Source: Eutreptiella sp. 'Long Island Sound 2002'
Lineage: Eukaryota; Euglenozoa; Euglenophyceae; Eutreptiales; Eutreptiaceae
Assembly (NCBI GenBank): GCA_964036045.1
Contig: OZ038402.1
Span: forward strand, 10,043,513-10,107,512
DNA: 64,000 nucleotides
Direction: 5' to 3'
Below are positions 45,601-53,998 of the stretch, one piece after another. The position numbers were made by a program, and so were the translations under genes. Under the pieces are notes generated by a model. That model did not search any database, was not told the origin of the DNA, and was given only the letters and a program-made list of their open reading frames with translations. Positions within the stretch are counted from its first letter, which is position 1. Each line of letters starts with the position of its first letter.

Positions 45601-48600
45601 AAGTCCGTGGAGGGGCCCAGGTACTCCTCCATGCAGCACTGGACCTCGGTGATGAGGTGCTTGGAGGTCTCGAAGAAGGACTGCGGCGTGATGTCCCGGA
45701 AGCGCTTGTCCTTTACACCGTACAGCTCGAGGCACCACGCCCCGTGGCTCACGAGGATGATGCCGCACCCGGTGCGGAAGCTGGCGAGGCTCGCCAGCGC
45801 GTCCTCCCGCCGGCGGTACGCGGAGCTGATGGTGAACGTGATGGGGAAGATGACGGGGGCAATGATGAGGGTCGGGTTGTAGTCGAGGTACCACTCGACC
45901 TGAGATGGTGCGAGACGGGGTGGCGTGCGAGGGTGAAGGCGGTGGCCCCGGGTATCAGCGCCCGACCCCCAGCCGCTACCCTCCCTCCTTCCCCCTGAGC
46001 CCCGGCGAGGCACATGGGAGCACGCCCTCCGCCCAGGGGGGGTTAGGGGTGGCAGGAGGTTCCAAGAGCAGCTTCGAGGGCGGTTACTGGCGGTTGCAAT
46101 AGCGATGCCGGCGGTTGCAAAGCGGTTGGAAGGCGATGAGGGGCGGATGGAAAGCGATTGGAGGCGGAACTGACAGTCACCCCCGCAGACGGGGGGTACA
46201 ACACCCCCTTTCAGCGCACAGGCCCGGACCAATGGTTGTAGCCATCGGGGGGCCCCCGGCGGGTCTCTGTAGTTCGACGGGCCCGGTTCTCCCCCGCACC
46301 AACTGGCCCTGCCCACAGACCACAGCGCCAGGCCACCCCCGCTGGTCCCCGTCAGGCCAAATGCCCGGGGCTGCCATGCACCACTGCCCACTGATTTGCA
46401 ATGCTTCGTGATGGAGTGGGCACGGGGGGTGTGGGGGGGCTCGGCACGCTTGCTCCTCCAGACCTTCACCTGCACACCTGCACACGCGCACACCGTGCAC
46501 CTACACAACGGTATTTCCAAATCTGCACCGGCAGCTTCGCGCGCGCGCGATGCAAAACTGCACCTACACACCTGCCTTTCCCCCCTCCACATTGACACCT
46601 CGACACCCGCACCTCCAAACCTGACTCTGAACACGTAGACACGCTGCACACCCGCACCACCACATCTGCACTGCCATACCCACATCTTCACATGTGGACC
46701 ACCCACATACCCACCTCACACCCCCACAGCCCTCTCCCCCCATTCTATACTGTAGAAGTACCTATATATAAGTGTACTCCTATAGTACTATATCCTGTAC
46801 TATATACTGTCTATATACTGTGTAGCATATACTATATGGTACAGTATAAATGCACTACACTAAACATATCTCTCTGGGACGTCGGGTTTTATGCCAACAC
46901 GGAGCGTTTTAGGGTGTCGGTGCCATTGCTGCCTCATTTGTGCCTCTTGAGTGCCTTGTAGGGGGGGGTATGAGGGGTATATTCGGAAAGCTCTTGAAAA
47001 GGGCTATTTGGAACACCCCAGGTCTGCATGCTGAACTGACGACATGTTTCCGTATTTCATCCATTTCGGATGGTGCCTGTGTTGCTTGCTGCCTCATTTT
47101 GTCAACAGGCAGCCACCATGTCCGCATGTCTGCCCTGATCGGAGAGCTGTACCGGTGCTCCACAGGGGCAGGGCACCTATTCGTTCATACAGATGGGTGC
47201 TGTTCTGAATTTCTAAATTGGATGTTTTGTAATTTGTTTGACAAACTGGTCCAGTGGCGCTGGTTTCATCGCATCACGTGGTGCGTTTTCATCAAGGGCC
47301 ACTCATATAATCTATGCGATGCAGCGTCCCGTGCCATGGACCGTGCCCTCTATAATGTTGATCATTATTACGGTCTCACTGACATGGCTGGCCTAACAAT
47401 CCAGCACGTTGTACGAAACAAACAGCGGTTTGTACGCAAGCTGCGCATTTTGAAGCGCAGCGATTTTTGGGATATGTCCAGGTGGCTGGCCGGTGCATAT
47501 AAGTCTTCAGGCAGCCACCTGGACCATCAGCAGAAGCCTGTTTTGATCAGAGATGAGAAAATAAAGTGGTTGGACTTTGGCAAGACACCTAACCCTGAAA
47601 ACCTGGAGGCCCACCCCGGTTTTGTCTGGGTGAAATCAGGGTACAGTGAGGCCATTCCATGGCGCAAGGTCCAGCTCACCAAACAGCGAAATGTGGACCT
47701 CACAACTGACGGCCTGTGGGCCATGCCCCTGAACACAGGGTGGGTACCAGTGAAGCCACGCAGGCTGCAGGATTGGGAAAAACTGAAGAAATATGTTCCC
47801 AGTCACAAGCACGGGGATGTGTGCCCCAATGGAGTCCCGGCCCTTGCAGAAAGGGGCAACGATGACAACGAATCGGATTCGGAATAATGAGTGATCCCTG
47901 GACCATTGCCTGTGCCCTGTGTGTCCTCCCTTGTACAGCTCGGTGCGCAAAACTGTGACCACCTACCCCCCCCAACCCATACATTTCTGAAACGGCGTTT
48001 TCCCACAGATTTCGAAAAGCATACACATACCCCCCCCAAGGTGACGACATTTTGGTGCATTACGCCAAAAGTTGAGAAAAGTCTGAAAAAATGTGAAAAC
48101 GCTCCGTGTTGGCATAGAGCGGATGTCCCAGAGAGATATATAGTATATAATATGGTACATAGTACAGTAGACAGTACATATCTACTTCTCTAGTACTTCT
48201 ATACCTTGTAGAAAACATATGTCAACAGCGTCGAGAAGGCCAGCACCAGAAGGTCCTCCAGGCGTAACGTCTGCAGCAGCACCGTGTACAAGTAATAGAG
48301 CAGGATGTAGCAGTTGAGGCGGATGCGGAACAGCATCCGGCGCCACCGGCTGTCGTCGGGGGACCTGCAATGGTTGAGGTCCTTCGCCACCCGGGCGTTG
48401 GTGAAGCTGGACTTGCGGAAGAGGCCGTGCATGTCCTCGTGCATTGTGGTCTTGCAGGGCACGTGCTTCTGCATGGAGTACGCCGAGGACTGGGGGTCCA
48501 GGAGCATGGAGGACTGCGACGGGAGCAGCTCCCCCTCGGAGTCGAAGTGGTGGCTGGACAGGGGGCGGTCGAAGGAGATCTCGTAGGACGCGGAAGACCG

Positions 48601-51481
48601 TCCCAGCGGATTGGAGGCCTGTGGGTGCGGGGGTGGGGGGGGTGGGGGGGCGCAGGGGCCAGAGCTTCACTTCAGAGGGGGGGAGGGGGTCCTGACGGAG
48701 GCGTGTGGTGTGTGGGTCACAAGCAGACTTGCAACTGGCGTCTGCCAGCTCAGATGGAGCAGGGTCCCACTGAGCCACACACTGGACGCTGGACATTCCT
48801 ACTGAGTTCCCAGTGCAGGGGGCGGGTATTACTGAGTGGCCTTCGATACGGGGCACAGATACTCCACCGGCCGCGATGCGCAAGGCCCCCAGTGCCGCAG
48901 GTCAGGCCCCCCTGTCCGTAGGCTGTTCTGCAGTCGTGTGGCGGCAACCCTCATATCCGCGTGCGCCTCACCAGCCACGACAGGCGACGTGTACAGGCCT
49001 CTACAACACGCCGCAGCCCCCCTGTGTGACATTCCGTCGGGTCGTTGCTCCTTTACGGGGCCCTGGACAGTCACCCGGTCTTCCCTCCGCATGTTGCGTC
49101 GGGTCGCTGCGTTCTGTCGGCCGCTGCGGCCGGTGCTCCTGCTGGTGTCGTTTCCGCGTTCGCGGAGCCCAGTGGTTGGTGTGCTGGGGCTGTGCTGGAT
49201 GTGGCGTGGTGTGCCGTTTGCGCGTCGGTGGCGCCCAATAGTTGCCGCTAGCGCCCCCCCCCCCCCCCAAAAAACACACACACCCGCCCGCAATCGAAGT
49301 TGATGGGGTGCATTGGGCAGCCTCAACTTGTGTTGATGTCAGCCCCCCCCCTCTTACCTCTTCTTCGAGGACACGCTTTCCGTCGAAGCGTTGTGCCCCC
49401 AGTGCTGTACAGAGCGGCCGACTCCCGTTCTCTCGTCGTAGCACAATGGGCTGGAGGGCACAAGCGGTGCATCACACGGGGCCGTTGCACAAGGTACCAC
49501 AGGGAACCGCGCGTTCGGACCCAACGGCCCACGAACCGTTTTGTAACCGCCGGACGTTGCCCTCAACTGCTTTGCCAACCACCAGTAACCGCTTCCACCA
49601 CCACTTTTGGAAGCCCCCCGCAGCCCCAGTCACGTGCATCGCTGGGGAATACAACCGCGACCCCCTCGCCGCCATCAGTCCAATGCTACACACCCCATCC
49701 TCCAGGGCCACAGACCTGCAGGACCGCATCCACCACGCTGCTGCTCTGCCGCGATGTCTTGCCTCCACCGCCGCGTGTTGTCGTGCTTCGACCGTTGGAC
49801 CCGAACTTCTCCTCAACGATTTGAACGGCGTAAGCGCGTGGGCCCATTAACGGAATCAGGTCCCGCCAGTCCTGCAGCATGAGACCCGGGGACAGGGAAG
49901 CAGCCGGGAGTCAGTGATGGACAGAGAGAACCAACGGAGGCGGTGGCACGTTTTAGGTACCTGGCCCTGTGCCTCACCCACAGGTGCCCTGGGCACCCCA
50001 ACAGCGGCCCCCTCTACATGGCCCTGCACACCCCAAGTGCACTGCCGTCGGAGCTGGACCCCGCCCTGAGGACACACCTGCGGGAGCATTTTGGGGTGCA
50101 CGCCACGGTATACCCCCACCGGGGTCCCGCGGCAGCACCTATGTACTTGCATGGTTCACTAGTGACCAGCAGAGGCACATGGCGGCCCATCGGATGCGCA
50201 ACCTCCCTACTGGCGGTGCGCTCCGCGCATCGCAACGTGCAGCTGTGCACGCGGTGTCTGCTCTGTGGAGGCAGCCCGGAAACAGCCCAATACCTCTGGG
50301 AGTGCCCAGTGCGATCCCATGAGTGGTGGCCGGCCCGCCAACGCCTTCACACATGGCTGAGCACCTATGTAGGGCCCCAGGCGTCCTGGGTGCCGGGCCG
50401 ATTAGGGGACCCCGCGGTGCTTGAGCAATGGTCAGTAGCCATTGCAACGCTGTCAATGCAGGCAGCGCACATGGGGCTCGCAGGACCGCACGACATGGGA
50501 ACGGAGTTCATCCGGCGAGTCCTGGCGGAGTCGCAAAAGGTCTGGCTGGCCCATGACAGAGCTTGGGACGTCCTCGTCAAGGCCCGCGCAGGTCCAGGAG
50601 GCACGATGGCGTGGGCGCTGCGAGAGCTCCAGCTGCACCAGCAAGCGGAACGGCAGGCATCTCCCGGGCAGCCCTGACCTGAGACTGGCCGCGACACGGG
50701 GACCGCACCTCACCGTCCCACTCGCGTGACACACGACACACAGCATGCGCTTGGACACACAGCCCAGCCGGCGTGTATTTTCCCGTGTGCAAGACCATCC
50801 TGGCCATTGCTGCGGTAACAGCGCCTTGGGCACACCACACAACACCACACCGCACCGCACCGCACCACACCCCACCCCACCCCACCCCACCCCACCCGCA
50901 CCGCACCGCACCGCACCGCACCGCACCGCACCGCACCGCACCGCACCGCACCGCACCGCACCCCACCACACCACACCACACGCGAAGGCAAGTCCGGCCG
51001 CCGCGCAGGTGCGTACACACACACCGCACAGAGCACGCACACGCACACACCCCTGCCTGTGTTGCTATTCCCGCAAGCAAGACATCCCGGCCATTGCCTT
51101 TTGGTAACAGCGCCTTCGGCAAACCTCACCACACCACACCTACCTACACCACACCATACCTACCCACATGTACCCACACCTACCCACACCTACTAGCACC
51201 CAACCACACACCTGCGCCGTGAGCATGGTCACTGTAGTGCCATCCACCAAGTTTTGCAACAGCGCGCGGAAACACTGCTGTGGCAGGCACGCGTCCCCGT
51301 ACTTCTCCAGCATCTTCCTGCGCAGCCACTCGGCCACCATGACAGATCGCCACTCACTGGGGTCCATGTCGTAGTCGTCGCTCCCCTCAACAGAGGATGC
51401 TGGGGTGGTGTTGAGGGGCATGGGGTCGAAGCTGGGGTGGAGGAATCCATTGAGGAAGTCTGAGGTGGTCAGGCTGGGCAT
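36290..51481 (-). CDS. Bestrophin-like membrane protein, six exons, giant introns
   Basis: The exons, all joining in phase 0, are 51481-51212 (ATG, 90 codons), 48618-48205, 45899-45567, 41365-41237, 39792-39607 and 36634 to about 36290. Donors are CAG|GTGTGT, AAG|GTATAG, AGG|GTGTGC, CAG|GTACGC and CAG|GTCTGC; all acceptors end in CAG. The joined protein exceeds 550 residues: a hydrophilic N-terminus, two membrane segments at about 195-230, IIAPVIFPITFTISSAYRRR near 240-260, two more hydrophobic stretches (385-445), then CPFGRDEDSINL and an alanine/glutamate coiled coil. FPITF...AYRRRE-AL and a C-P-F-G-x-D-E-D near the end of the last helix recall bestrophin-type anion channels (RFP-TM family). 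That would place it in a plasma, thylakoid or other membrane; which one is unknown. The C-terminus is unresolved. The gene structure is firmer than the family name. Confidence 0.65.
36816..38757 (-). mobile_element. MULE-like element, 22-bp TIRs, 9-bp TSD
   Basis: The ends are GGGCATTTGGTGAAACCTAG and, inverted, GGGTTTGTAGTGAAACCTAG. GGTGCACAG lies directly outside both ends (36807-36815 and 38758-38766). A 9-bp duplication is typical of Mutator-like transposons. ACCTAGTAAAA motifs crowd both subterminal regions. It carries one minus-strand ORF (37212-38177) and sits in intron 5 of the channel gene, same strand. No MULE-type DDE transposase is visible, so the superfamily rests on the duplication size. 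Confidence 0.7.
37212..38177 (-). CDS. Transposon-borne ORF with Cys/His cluster
   Basis: 321 codons, homologous to 21896-22594. The N-terminal 170 residues hold GANQEELAIVDLIAEGEGVE, QQRRKWSKILGAFGALAFAI, HPACLWTLHCALSWRVVKGI and PAVHWEVTRMYPEP. Then comes CFSC-x6-C-H-x-C-x3-H-C-x3-H, a probable zinc-binding cluster, a low-complexity A/V/T stretch over an AGC-type repeat, and YPQNADDQLRNDQAFCTELQ. Function unknown. The cluster recalls the one after the HARBI1-type transposase at 17350, although the rest of the proteins differ. Confidence 0.5.
   Translation of the reverse strand: MGKESQTEAKVHAPTREYLCLKFAPMCDRPHIVGANQEELAIVDLIAEGEGVEPQQRRKWSKILGAFGALAFAIAPLHSTFIQRIDGVSRHPACLWTLHCALSWRVVKGIVHVPQDRLWLLREMAEATLCFSCSKLASTPRTPAVHWEVTRMYPEPKSVAPVDTCFSCDGTPHMACHECKVLHCTLHVSILCQSEICVGLRQFRTANLAAVAVASVVASAIVAATAVDTRPSVPAFVAASAVNTRCGVWICHKWYAVPPQYPQNADDQLRNDQAFCTELQGELKTALFGMCTNNPTVRGKPRHADTKADLIFCVSFVTTCK
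39607..39792 (-). CDS. Channel gene exon 5
   Basis: 62 codons. VMRDYQSPATIKMYMLIALP, LMICFLAPYFALLLTD, then PLVFILSNILVFVTILLISV: two membrane helices. The acceptor is CCTCAG|GTG and the donor CAG|GTCTGC. Confidence 0.65.
39933..40294. mobile_element. 362-bp C-tract/TA MITE
   Basis: TA, then CCCCGTGCCCCCCCTTGTAT and AAGCTACG at the left; GGCATCGCTTTTACAAAGGG and a G run before TA at the right. Arms are imperfect inverted repeats. The interior matches 24028-24287 in the longer relative. Hairpins CTACGCC...GGCCGTAG mark each end. It lies in intron 4 of the channel gene. Confidence 0.6.
40974..41216. mobile_element. MITE with AGGGATGTATTAGAACGG termini
   Basis: AGGGATGTATTAGAACGG at the left and its inverse at the right enclose 243 bases. 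It ends 20 bases before exon 4 of the channel gene, so the donor's intronic side is a C tract followed directly by the MITE. Related to 12326-12562 and 57113-57318. Confidence 0.65.
41237..41365 (-). CDS. Channel gene exon 4
   Basis: 43 codons, AYLAFARLNQQGEILRSIGV to VHNVLESFERLQ, amphipathic helical. Too short to recognise alone; it was found by its clean phase-0 splice sites (CCACAG acceptor, CAG|GTACGC donor). Only 20 bases separate its donor from a MITE. Confidence 0.65.
41390..41591. mobile_element. Partial MITE copy right of exon 4
   Basis: Matches 57170-57318 (GCCAGAGCGGTTGGG, GTGGCTGGGCATAGGCTGGG, CGCCCTGGAGGGGG, CATCCCTCACACCCACGCC). Only the right end, CCTTCCAATGCATCCCT, is kept; the left end is lost toward exon 4. 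Confidence 0.6.
41592..43411. other. Intron 3 sequence, no further gene
   Basis: Part of the 4.2-kb third intron of the channel gene. 42200-42500 is AT-rich with an unsupported 89-codon frame. 42915-42965 is a GTGCAG/GTGCACG short repeat. Confidence 0.35.
43412..45126 (-). pseudogene. Degenerate pogo/Tigger-like DDE transposase
   Basis: Minus-strand pieces in order: 45126-44848, MTSLANKAVEASIGKVKKVY, a helix-turn-helix-like start; 44499-44236, PVPGHWSQDKWIVTIDYSLS, PVGDVLPPRIIFEGLMPP, the DDE_1 strand preceding a P-P-x-I-F-x-G segment; 43880-43560, DNWLPQKCDAYRAEMQQNNP, TIQLWPHTTGKYHVVDLAGN, then KPQFLEWLEEGMQEM. The P-H-T-T...D segment near the end is typical of DDE_1 transposases of pogo/Tigger elements. 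Frame changes, an in-frame stop just before DNWLP and inserted minisatellites show it is dead. It lies in intron 3 of the channel gene on the same strand. Confidence 0.6.
43945..44225. repeat. Two minisatellites inside the transposase remnant
   Basis: 43960-44075 has ~30-base units around GCCACAGACACTCA. 44078-44220 has ~55-base units around CTGCAATCAAACAGCCACA. Both separate parts of the DDE domain. Confidence 0.85.
45567..45899 (-). CDS. Channel gene exon 3
   Basis: 111 codons. VEWYLDYNPTLIIAPVIFPI, TFTISSAYRRREDALASLAS, FRTGCGIILVSHGAWCLELY, then YLGPSTDFTEKGRKSALTR. The hydrophobic segment followed by AYRRRE-AL is the strongest family signature of the protein. Confidence 0.7.
46866..48141 (+). 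mobile_element. TIR element with DUF7869-like ORF
   Basis: ATATCTCTCTGGGACGTCGG...ATGCCAACACGGAGCGTTTT at 46866-46910 is inverted at 48097-48141 (a few mismatches). AT-rich TACTGT/TATACT stretches outside both ends are also loosely inverted, so the arms may reach about 46745 and 48201. A clear target duplication was not found. It lies in intron 2 of the channel gene, opposite strand. Confidence 0.65.
46940..47887 (+). CDS. DUF7869-like transposon protein, 5'-truncated
   Basis: 315 codons. SALIGELYRCSTGAGHLFVH, TDGCCSEFLNWMFCNLFDKL, VQWRWFHRITWCVFIKGHSY, NLCDAASRAMDRAL recall the D-N-...-K-N and G-H-T-H-x-x-x-D segments of DUF7869 proteins, which accompany DNA transposons in algae, cnidarians and fungus-like protists. 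Here GHTH is replaced by GHSY. C-terminal half: hydrophilic, W/K-rich, ending in an acidic NDDNESDSE. The frame opens just inside the left arm, so the protein is a C-terminal part. Enzymatic role unknown; a nuclease-like fold has been supposed for the family. Confidence 0.5.
   Translation: MPLECLVGGGMRGIFGKLLKRAIWNTPGLHAELTTCFRISSISDGACVACCLILSTGSHHVRMSALIGELYRCSTGAGHLFVHTDGCCSEFLNWMFCNLFDKLVQWRWFHRITWCVFIKGHSYNLCDAASRAMDRALYNVDHYYGLTDMAGLTIQHVVRNKQRFVRKLRILKRSDFWDMSRWLAGAYKSSGSHLDHQQKPVLIRDEKIKWLDFGKTPNPENLEAHPGFVWVKSGYSEAIPWRKVQLTKQRNVDLTTDGLWAMPLNTGWVPVKPRRLQDWEKLKKYVPSHKHGDVCPNGVPALAERGNDDNESDSE
48205..48618 (-). CDS. Channel gene exon 2
   Basis: 138 codons from ASNPLGRSSASYEISFDRPL to TLLTYVFYK. 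Serine-rich first half; then LFRIRLNCYILLYYLYTVLL and LEDLLVLAFSTLLTYVFYK, two probable membrane helices. The donor GTATAG at 48204 coincides with the edge of the AT-rich arm of the DUF7869-like element in the next intron. Confidence 0.65.
48715..48845 (+). repeat. Dispersed repeat R5, copy 2
   Basis: CTGGCGTCTGCCAG, AGCAGGGTCCCACTGAG, CATTCCTACTGAGTTC and GGTATTACTGAGTGGC occur in the same order as at 61318-61462. Inverted relative at 10262-10360. Lies in intron 1 of the channel gene. Confidence 0.7.
49018..49252 (+). repeat. Dispersed repeat R1, copy 2
   Basis: Matches 4105-4350 almost throughout, from GTGTGACATTCCGTCGGGTC to GCGCCCAATAGTTG, where it stops at a C tract; the 3' third present in the other two copies is missing. 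Lies in intron 1 of the channel gene. Confidence 0.85.
49883..50677 (+). mobile_element. LINE 3' fragment (C-terminal Cys domain)
   Basis: Open from about 49883; 244 codons from 49943. It encodes FRYLALCLTHRCPGHPNSGP, HRNVQLCTRCLLCGGSPETA, QYLWECPVRSHEWWPARQRL. C-x2-C-G-G-x-P-E-T-x2-x-L-W-E-C-P is the C-terminal zinc-knuckle-like signature after the reverse transcriptase in many non-LTR retrotransposons. No RT core precedes it, as expected from 5' truncation during target-primed reverse transcription. It lies in intron 1 of the channel gene, opposite strand. Confidence 0.7.
50780..51185. repeat. Duplicated tail segment with CACCG and CACAC arrays
   Basis: CAAGACATCCYGGCCATTGC and GGTAACAGCGCCTTSGGCA occur at about 50788-50830 and 51076-51122. 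The first is followed by (CACCG/CACCC)n to 50975, the second by ACCACACCTACC repeats. The pattern suits two 3' ends of a retrotransposon with simple-sequence tails, possibly the LINE just upstream. Confidence 0.65.
51212..51481 (-). CDS. Channel gene exon 1 (coding part)
   Basis: Starts at an ATG 17 bases inside an exon whose acceptor-like CCCATAG lies at 51498, so an upstream untranslated exon is likely. Encodes MPSLTTSDFLNGFLHPSFD..., YDMDPSEWRSVMVAEWLRRK and FRALLQNLVDGTTVTMLTAQ, then the donor. No membrane segment; probably a cytoplasmic N-terminus. Confidence 0.6.
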
Positions 51482-51497
51482 GCTAGACACCCCGAAT

Positions 51498-52020
51498 CTA
51501 TGGGAAGAAGGTATGAAAAACAAATTCAAAGCGTCGAGCAGGGCTACAGAAGGGCAATAGCGTTCTCGAACTGCAGCTGCTTAGAACCGTTAGAGTCTTG
51601 GCACCCAACTTCAACGCATGTATGGACATTGAGAACCTGTCTATTGGTACGAAGCATTCAGTAGGGACAACTGCATGACTCCTCCTCCGGTTGATGGGGT
51701 CGCAGAAGGTCAGGTATGGACCCGCCACTGTGCTCCAACCGCGCCTGCCTGCGCACGGCCTTCATTGCCTTCTCAGTTCCATTCGTGCGTGACTGGCCAT
51801 TGAATGTTGCTCTGTGCTCTCTAGCCTACCTGGCTGCAGTTGTGGGTAGTGCGATGAGCCCATTTTGAGCCCATTTTGGGGCATTTTGGCCCCTCAGAAG
51901 TCCAAAAAGCCTTGAAAGTGGGCCTCGTGGTGATGGGGTTCACTTGCAAGCTGATTCCACTTTGTCAAGAGCCATCAATGTGTGAATCATTCTTGATGGC
52001 CCTCACCAGTCATAGCTGAT
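51498..52020. other. 5' side of the channel gene
   Basis: Contains the probable 5' untranslated exon or promoter of the minus-strand channel gene. No motif was pinned down. An unsupported 76-codon minus frame is ignored. Confidence 0.3.
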
Positions 52021-52553
52021 GTTCCCTCCCCCACCAGCTCGGTCCCAATATTCAGTCTTGATTAGGAACATCTGGCATCGCGGCCCTAATGAGTTGCACC
52101 AGTCCGGGCATGTTTTGTTGCATGTCACGCAATTTTGCATTCGGAGGCAACTCCATCACCCTCCTTATGGGCCATGGGACCATGTCCCGCCTCATGTTTG
52201 GACTGATAAAAGCAACTCAGCCGCCACGCAAGATGAGGAAGAGGATGAGGCAGATGTGTGTGCGTTGCGTTGTCAGAAGTGCTCTACCATCACAGTTTGT
52301 GGTGAGTGCCACGAGCATTATTGTGACAAATGTATTGATGCCCACTCTTGTCGGGAACAAGTTGTTTGTTAGCCAATACATGATGGATACATATTGTTGT
52401 TGAGTTCAGCTATTTTGACTTATACAGCGTGCTTTGTAGGGAAGATTTGCGGTCCACTTTGGTCCACTTGGGGGGCTCCTGGGGGAGGCTAAATCAAGGG
52501 TTAAAGCCGGGATAGTTGACACAAACGTAGCGCGCCGGGCATACCCCCCCCCC
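52021..52553 (+). mobile_element. 3' part of Harbinger-like element, plus orientation
   Basis: 52239-52372 encodes QDEEEDEADVCALRCQKCST, ITVCGECHEHYCDKCIDAHS-C, the intact-frame version of the cluster at 17600-17700. The block 52425-52540, inverted, matches the left subterminal region of the element at 24291 (CTATCCCGGCTTTAACCC, CCCCCCAAGTGGACCAAA), and CGCGCCGGGCATACCCCC marks the terminus at 52553. Transposase C-terminus next to its terminal repeat, as at 17311. The left end and the DDE part are missing. Confidence 0.6.
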
Positions 52554-53446
52554 TTTGGTCACTGTTTATCAGCGACCGTTTTGCAAGATCGGTGAACGGG
52601 TAGTTGGCTCCCCCCCCCACCGTAAGCCGGACTGCTTGCTTCTGGGCTTTCTCGCCGGGCCACAATTTCACCCGTTTGTGCACCCCAAATGGTCTAGGAT
52701 GAGGTTTGGAATAATGCGTTTTTGACCCATTTTTGACCCATTTTTGGCCCCAAAACAGCCCATTTTGGGATTTTCGGAGGACCAAAATGGGCCACCCCAA
52801 GCTCAAAACGGCCCAAAAACACTTGTTTTAGCGTCGCACATGGTCTAGGATCATTTTTGAGAAAAGTCATCTTTTTGCCCCTACTGGACCCTGTTGACCC
52901 ATTTGGGCACCCACCTGTTTGGGCTTGACCTTGCAGCTTGCCGCAGCCTAGTGGGCCTAGGTATTGGGGTCTAGGCGTCCGTTTGGGCAATTCTAAGGGG
53001 TGGAAACCACAAAAAGTGGGGGGTTGCGGGTGGAGTAGGTGCCCTCAAAATCGCATTTTGAGCCATGTAGCCAAAGATATGGCCTATTCTTTGTTTGTGG
53101 CTGTCGGCAACCAATCTCGAGCTTCTGGGGGCCTTTTTGGGCCGTTTCCGGGACATATCATGGAGTTAGAGGGTCGCAAAGAGCTGTTGACACGGGGAAG
53201 TCAAGCCGCACGTGGAGTGTACCCACCGTTTCTCTTCGTTTGGCCGTTTTGAATGTGTTCCAGGGCTTTTTTGGCCCAAAAATGGCTGTTTTTGGCCACT
53301 TGCGAATCCCGTTCCCGGCCGCCACCGTTGAGTTTCCTGCTCAAACTTTGTGTGATTGTACTTCACACCCATAGGTATCATCCACCAAAATTTCACTCGA
53401 ATCCAAAGCACCACGACGGAGTTCTGATTTTGGCCCATTTCGCGCG
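52554..53446. other. No gene seen
   Basis: GGTCTAGGAT occurs twice (52691 and 52842), and CCATTTTTGACCCATTTTTG is a short tandem. GGGCCNNTTTTGG words recur. No domain-bearing ORF. Confidence 0.35.
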
Positions 53447-53500
53447 TGCTGCTTGCTTGCTGCTTGCTTGCTGCTTGCTTGCTTGCTGCTTGCTGCTAAA
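53447..53500. repeat. TTGCTGCTTGC minisatellite
   Basis: About five units of CTTGCTTGCTG. Confidence 0.9.
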
Positions 53501-53522
53501 CCTGGTAGGTCCACCCTAGACC

Positions 53523-53998
53523 CTAAAAAGGTTTATAAAACCAAGACTGGTTCCACCAAACCCCAATGCCACAACTGTCCAAACAAACGCTCAATGCGTG
53601 CCCTATACCACCCATGCACATCATTGTACGATTGTTGCCGGGCCGTCCAAGTTCCATTCTTCTTTCCAATGAATGGCACAATGACATGAATCCGGCCTTT
53701 ATAAGCGCCGTGATGGCCCCTAACCTCAAAATCAACATGGCTACATCACCCCTGCCTTCTCGGGTTACCCATGGTGCGGAGAAAAGAGGGATGGAAAATG
53801 GGCAACAATGGTTGAAAACGGGTAAAAACGGGCGACAATTCAAATATGCCATATCCAAAATGCATAAGAAGCTAGAAAATGCCCCGGTATGGAACAAAAA
53901 ACTTGTGGAAAGGTGCATTCCCCATATCCCCAACCGGAAAGGGGTCATGCAAAAAGTGTGCGCCCGGCGCGCACCTAGCGCAGTGCCACTCCCCCTAA
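53523..53998 (-). mobile_element. Harbinger-like fragment with HARBI1-type DDE end
   Basis: On the minus strand 53740-53545 reads GHHGAYKGRIHVIVPFIGKK, NGTWTARQQSYNDVHGWYRA, RIERLFGQLWHWG, the C-terminal end of a DDE_Tnp_4 transposase with its catalytic glutamate (R-I-E-R). 53790-53880 is R3-like. The right end, GCGCCCGGCGCGCACC...CACTCCCCC, closes near 53998. The N-terminal two thirds are missing. Confidence 0.6.

Noticed and set aside
45492-46706. 404-codon ORF taken as one exon
   Set aside because: Upstream of 45899 the frame turns low-complexity, and a clean CAG acceptor marks the true exon start.
45900-48204. Introner (transposon that creates an intron)
   Set aside because: Only one splice site is near the element border; the acceptor lies 970 bases beyond its other end.
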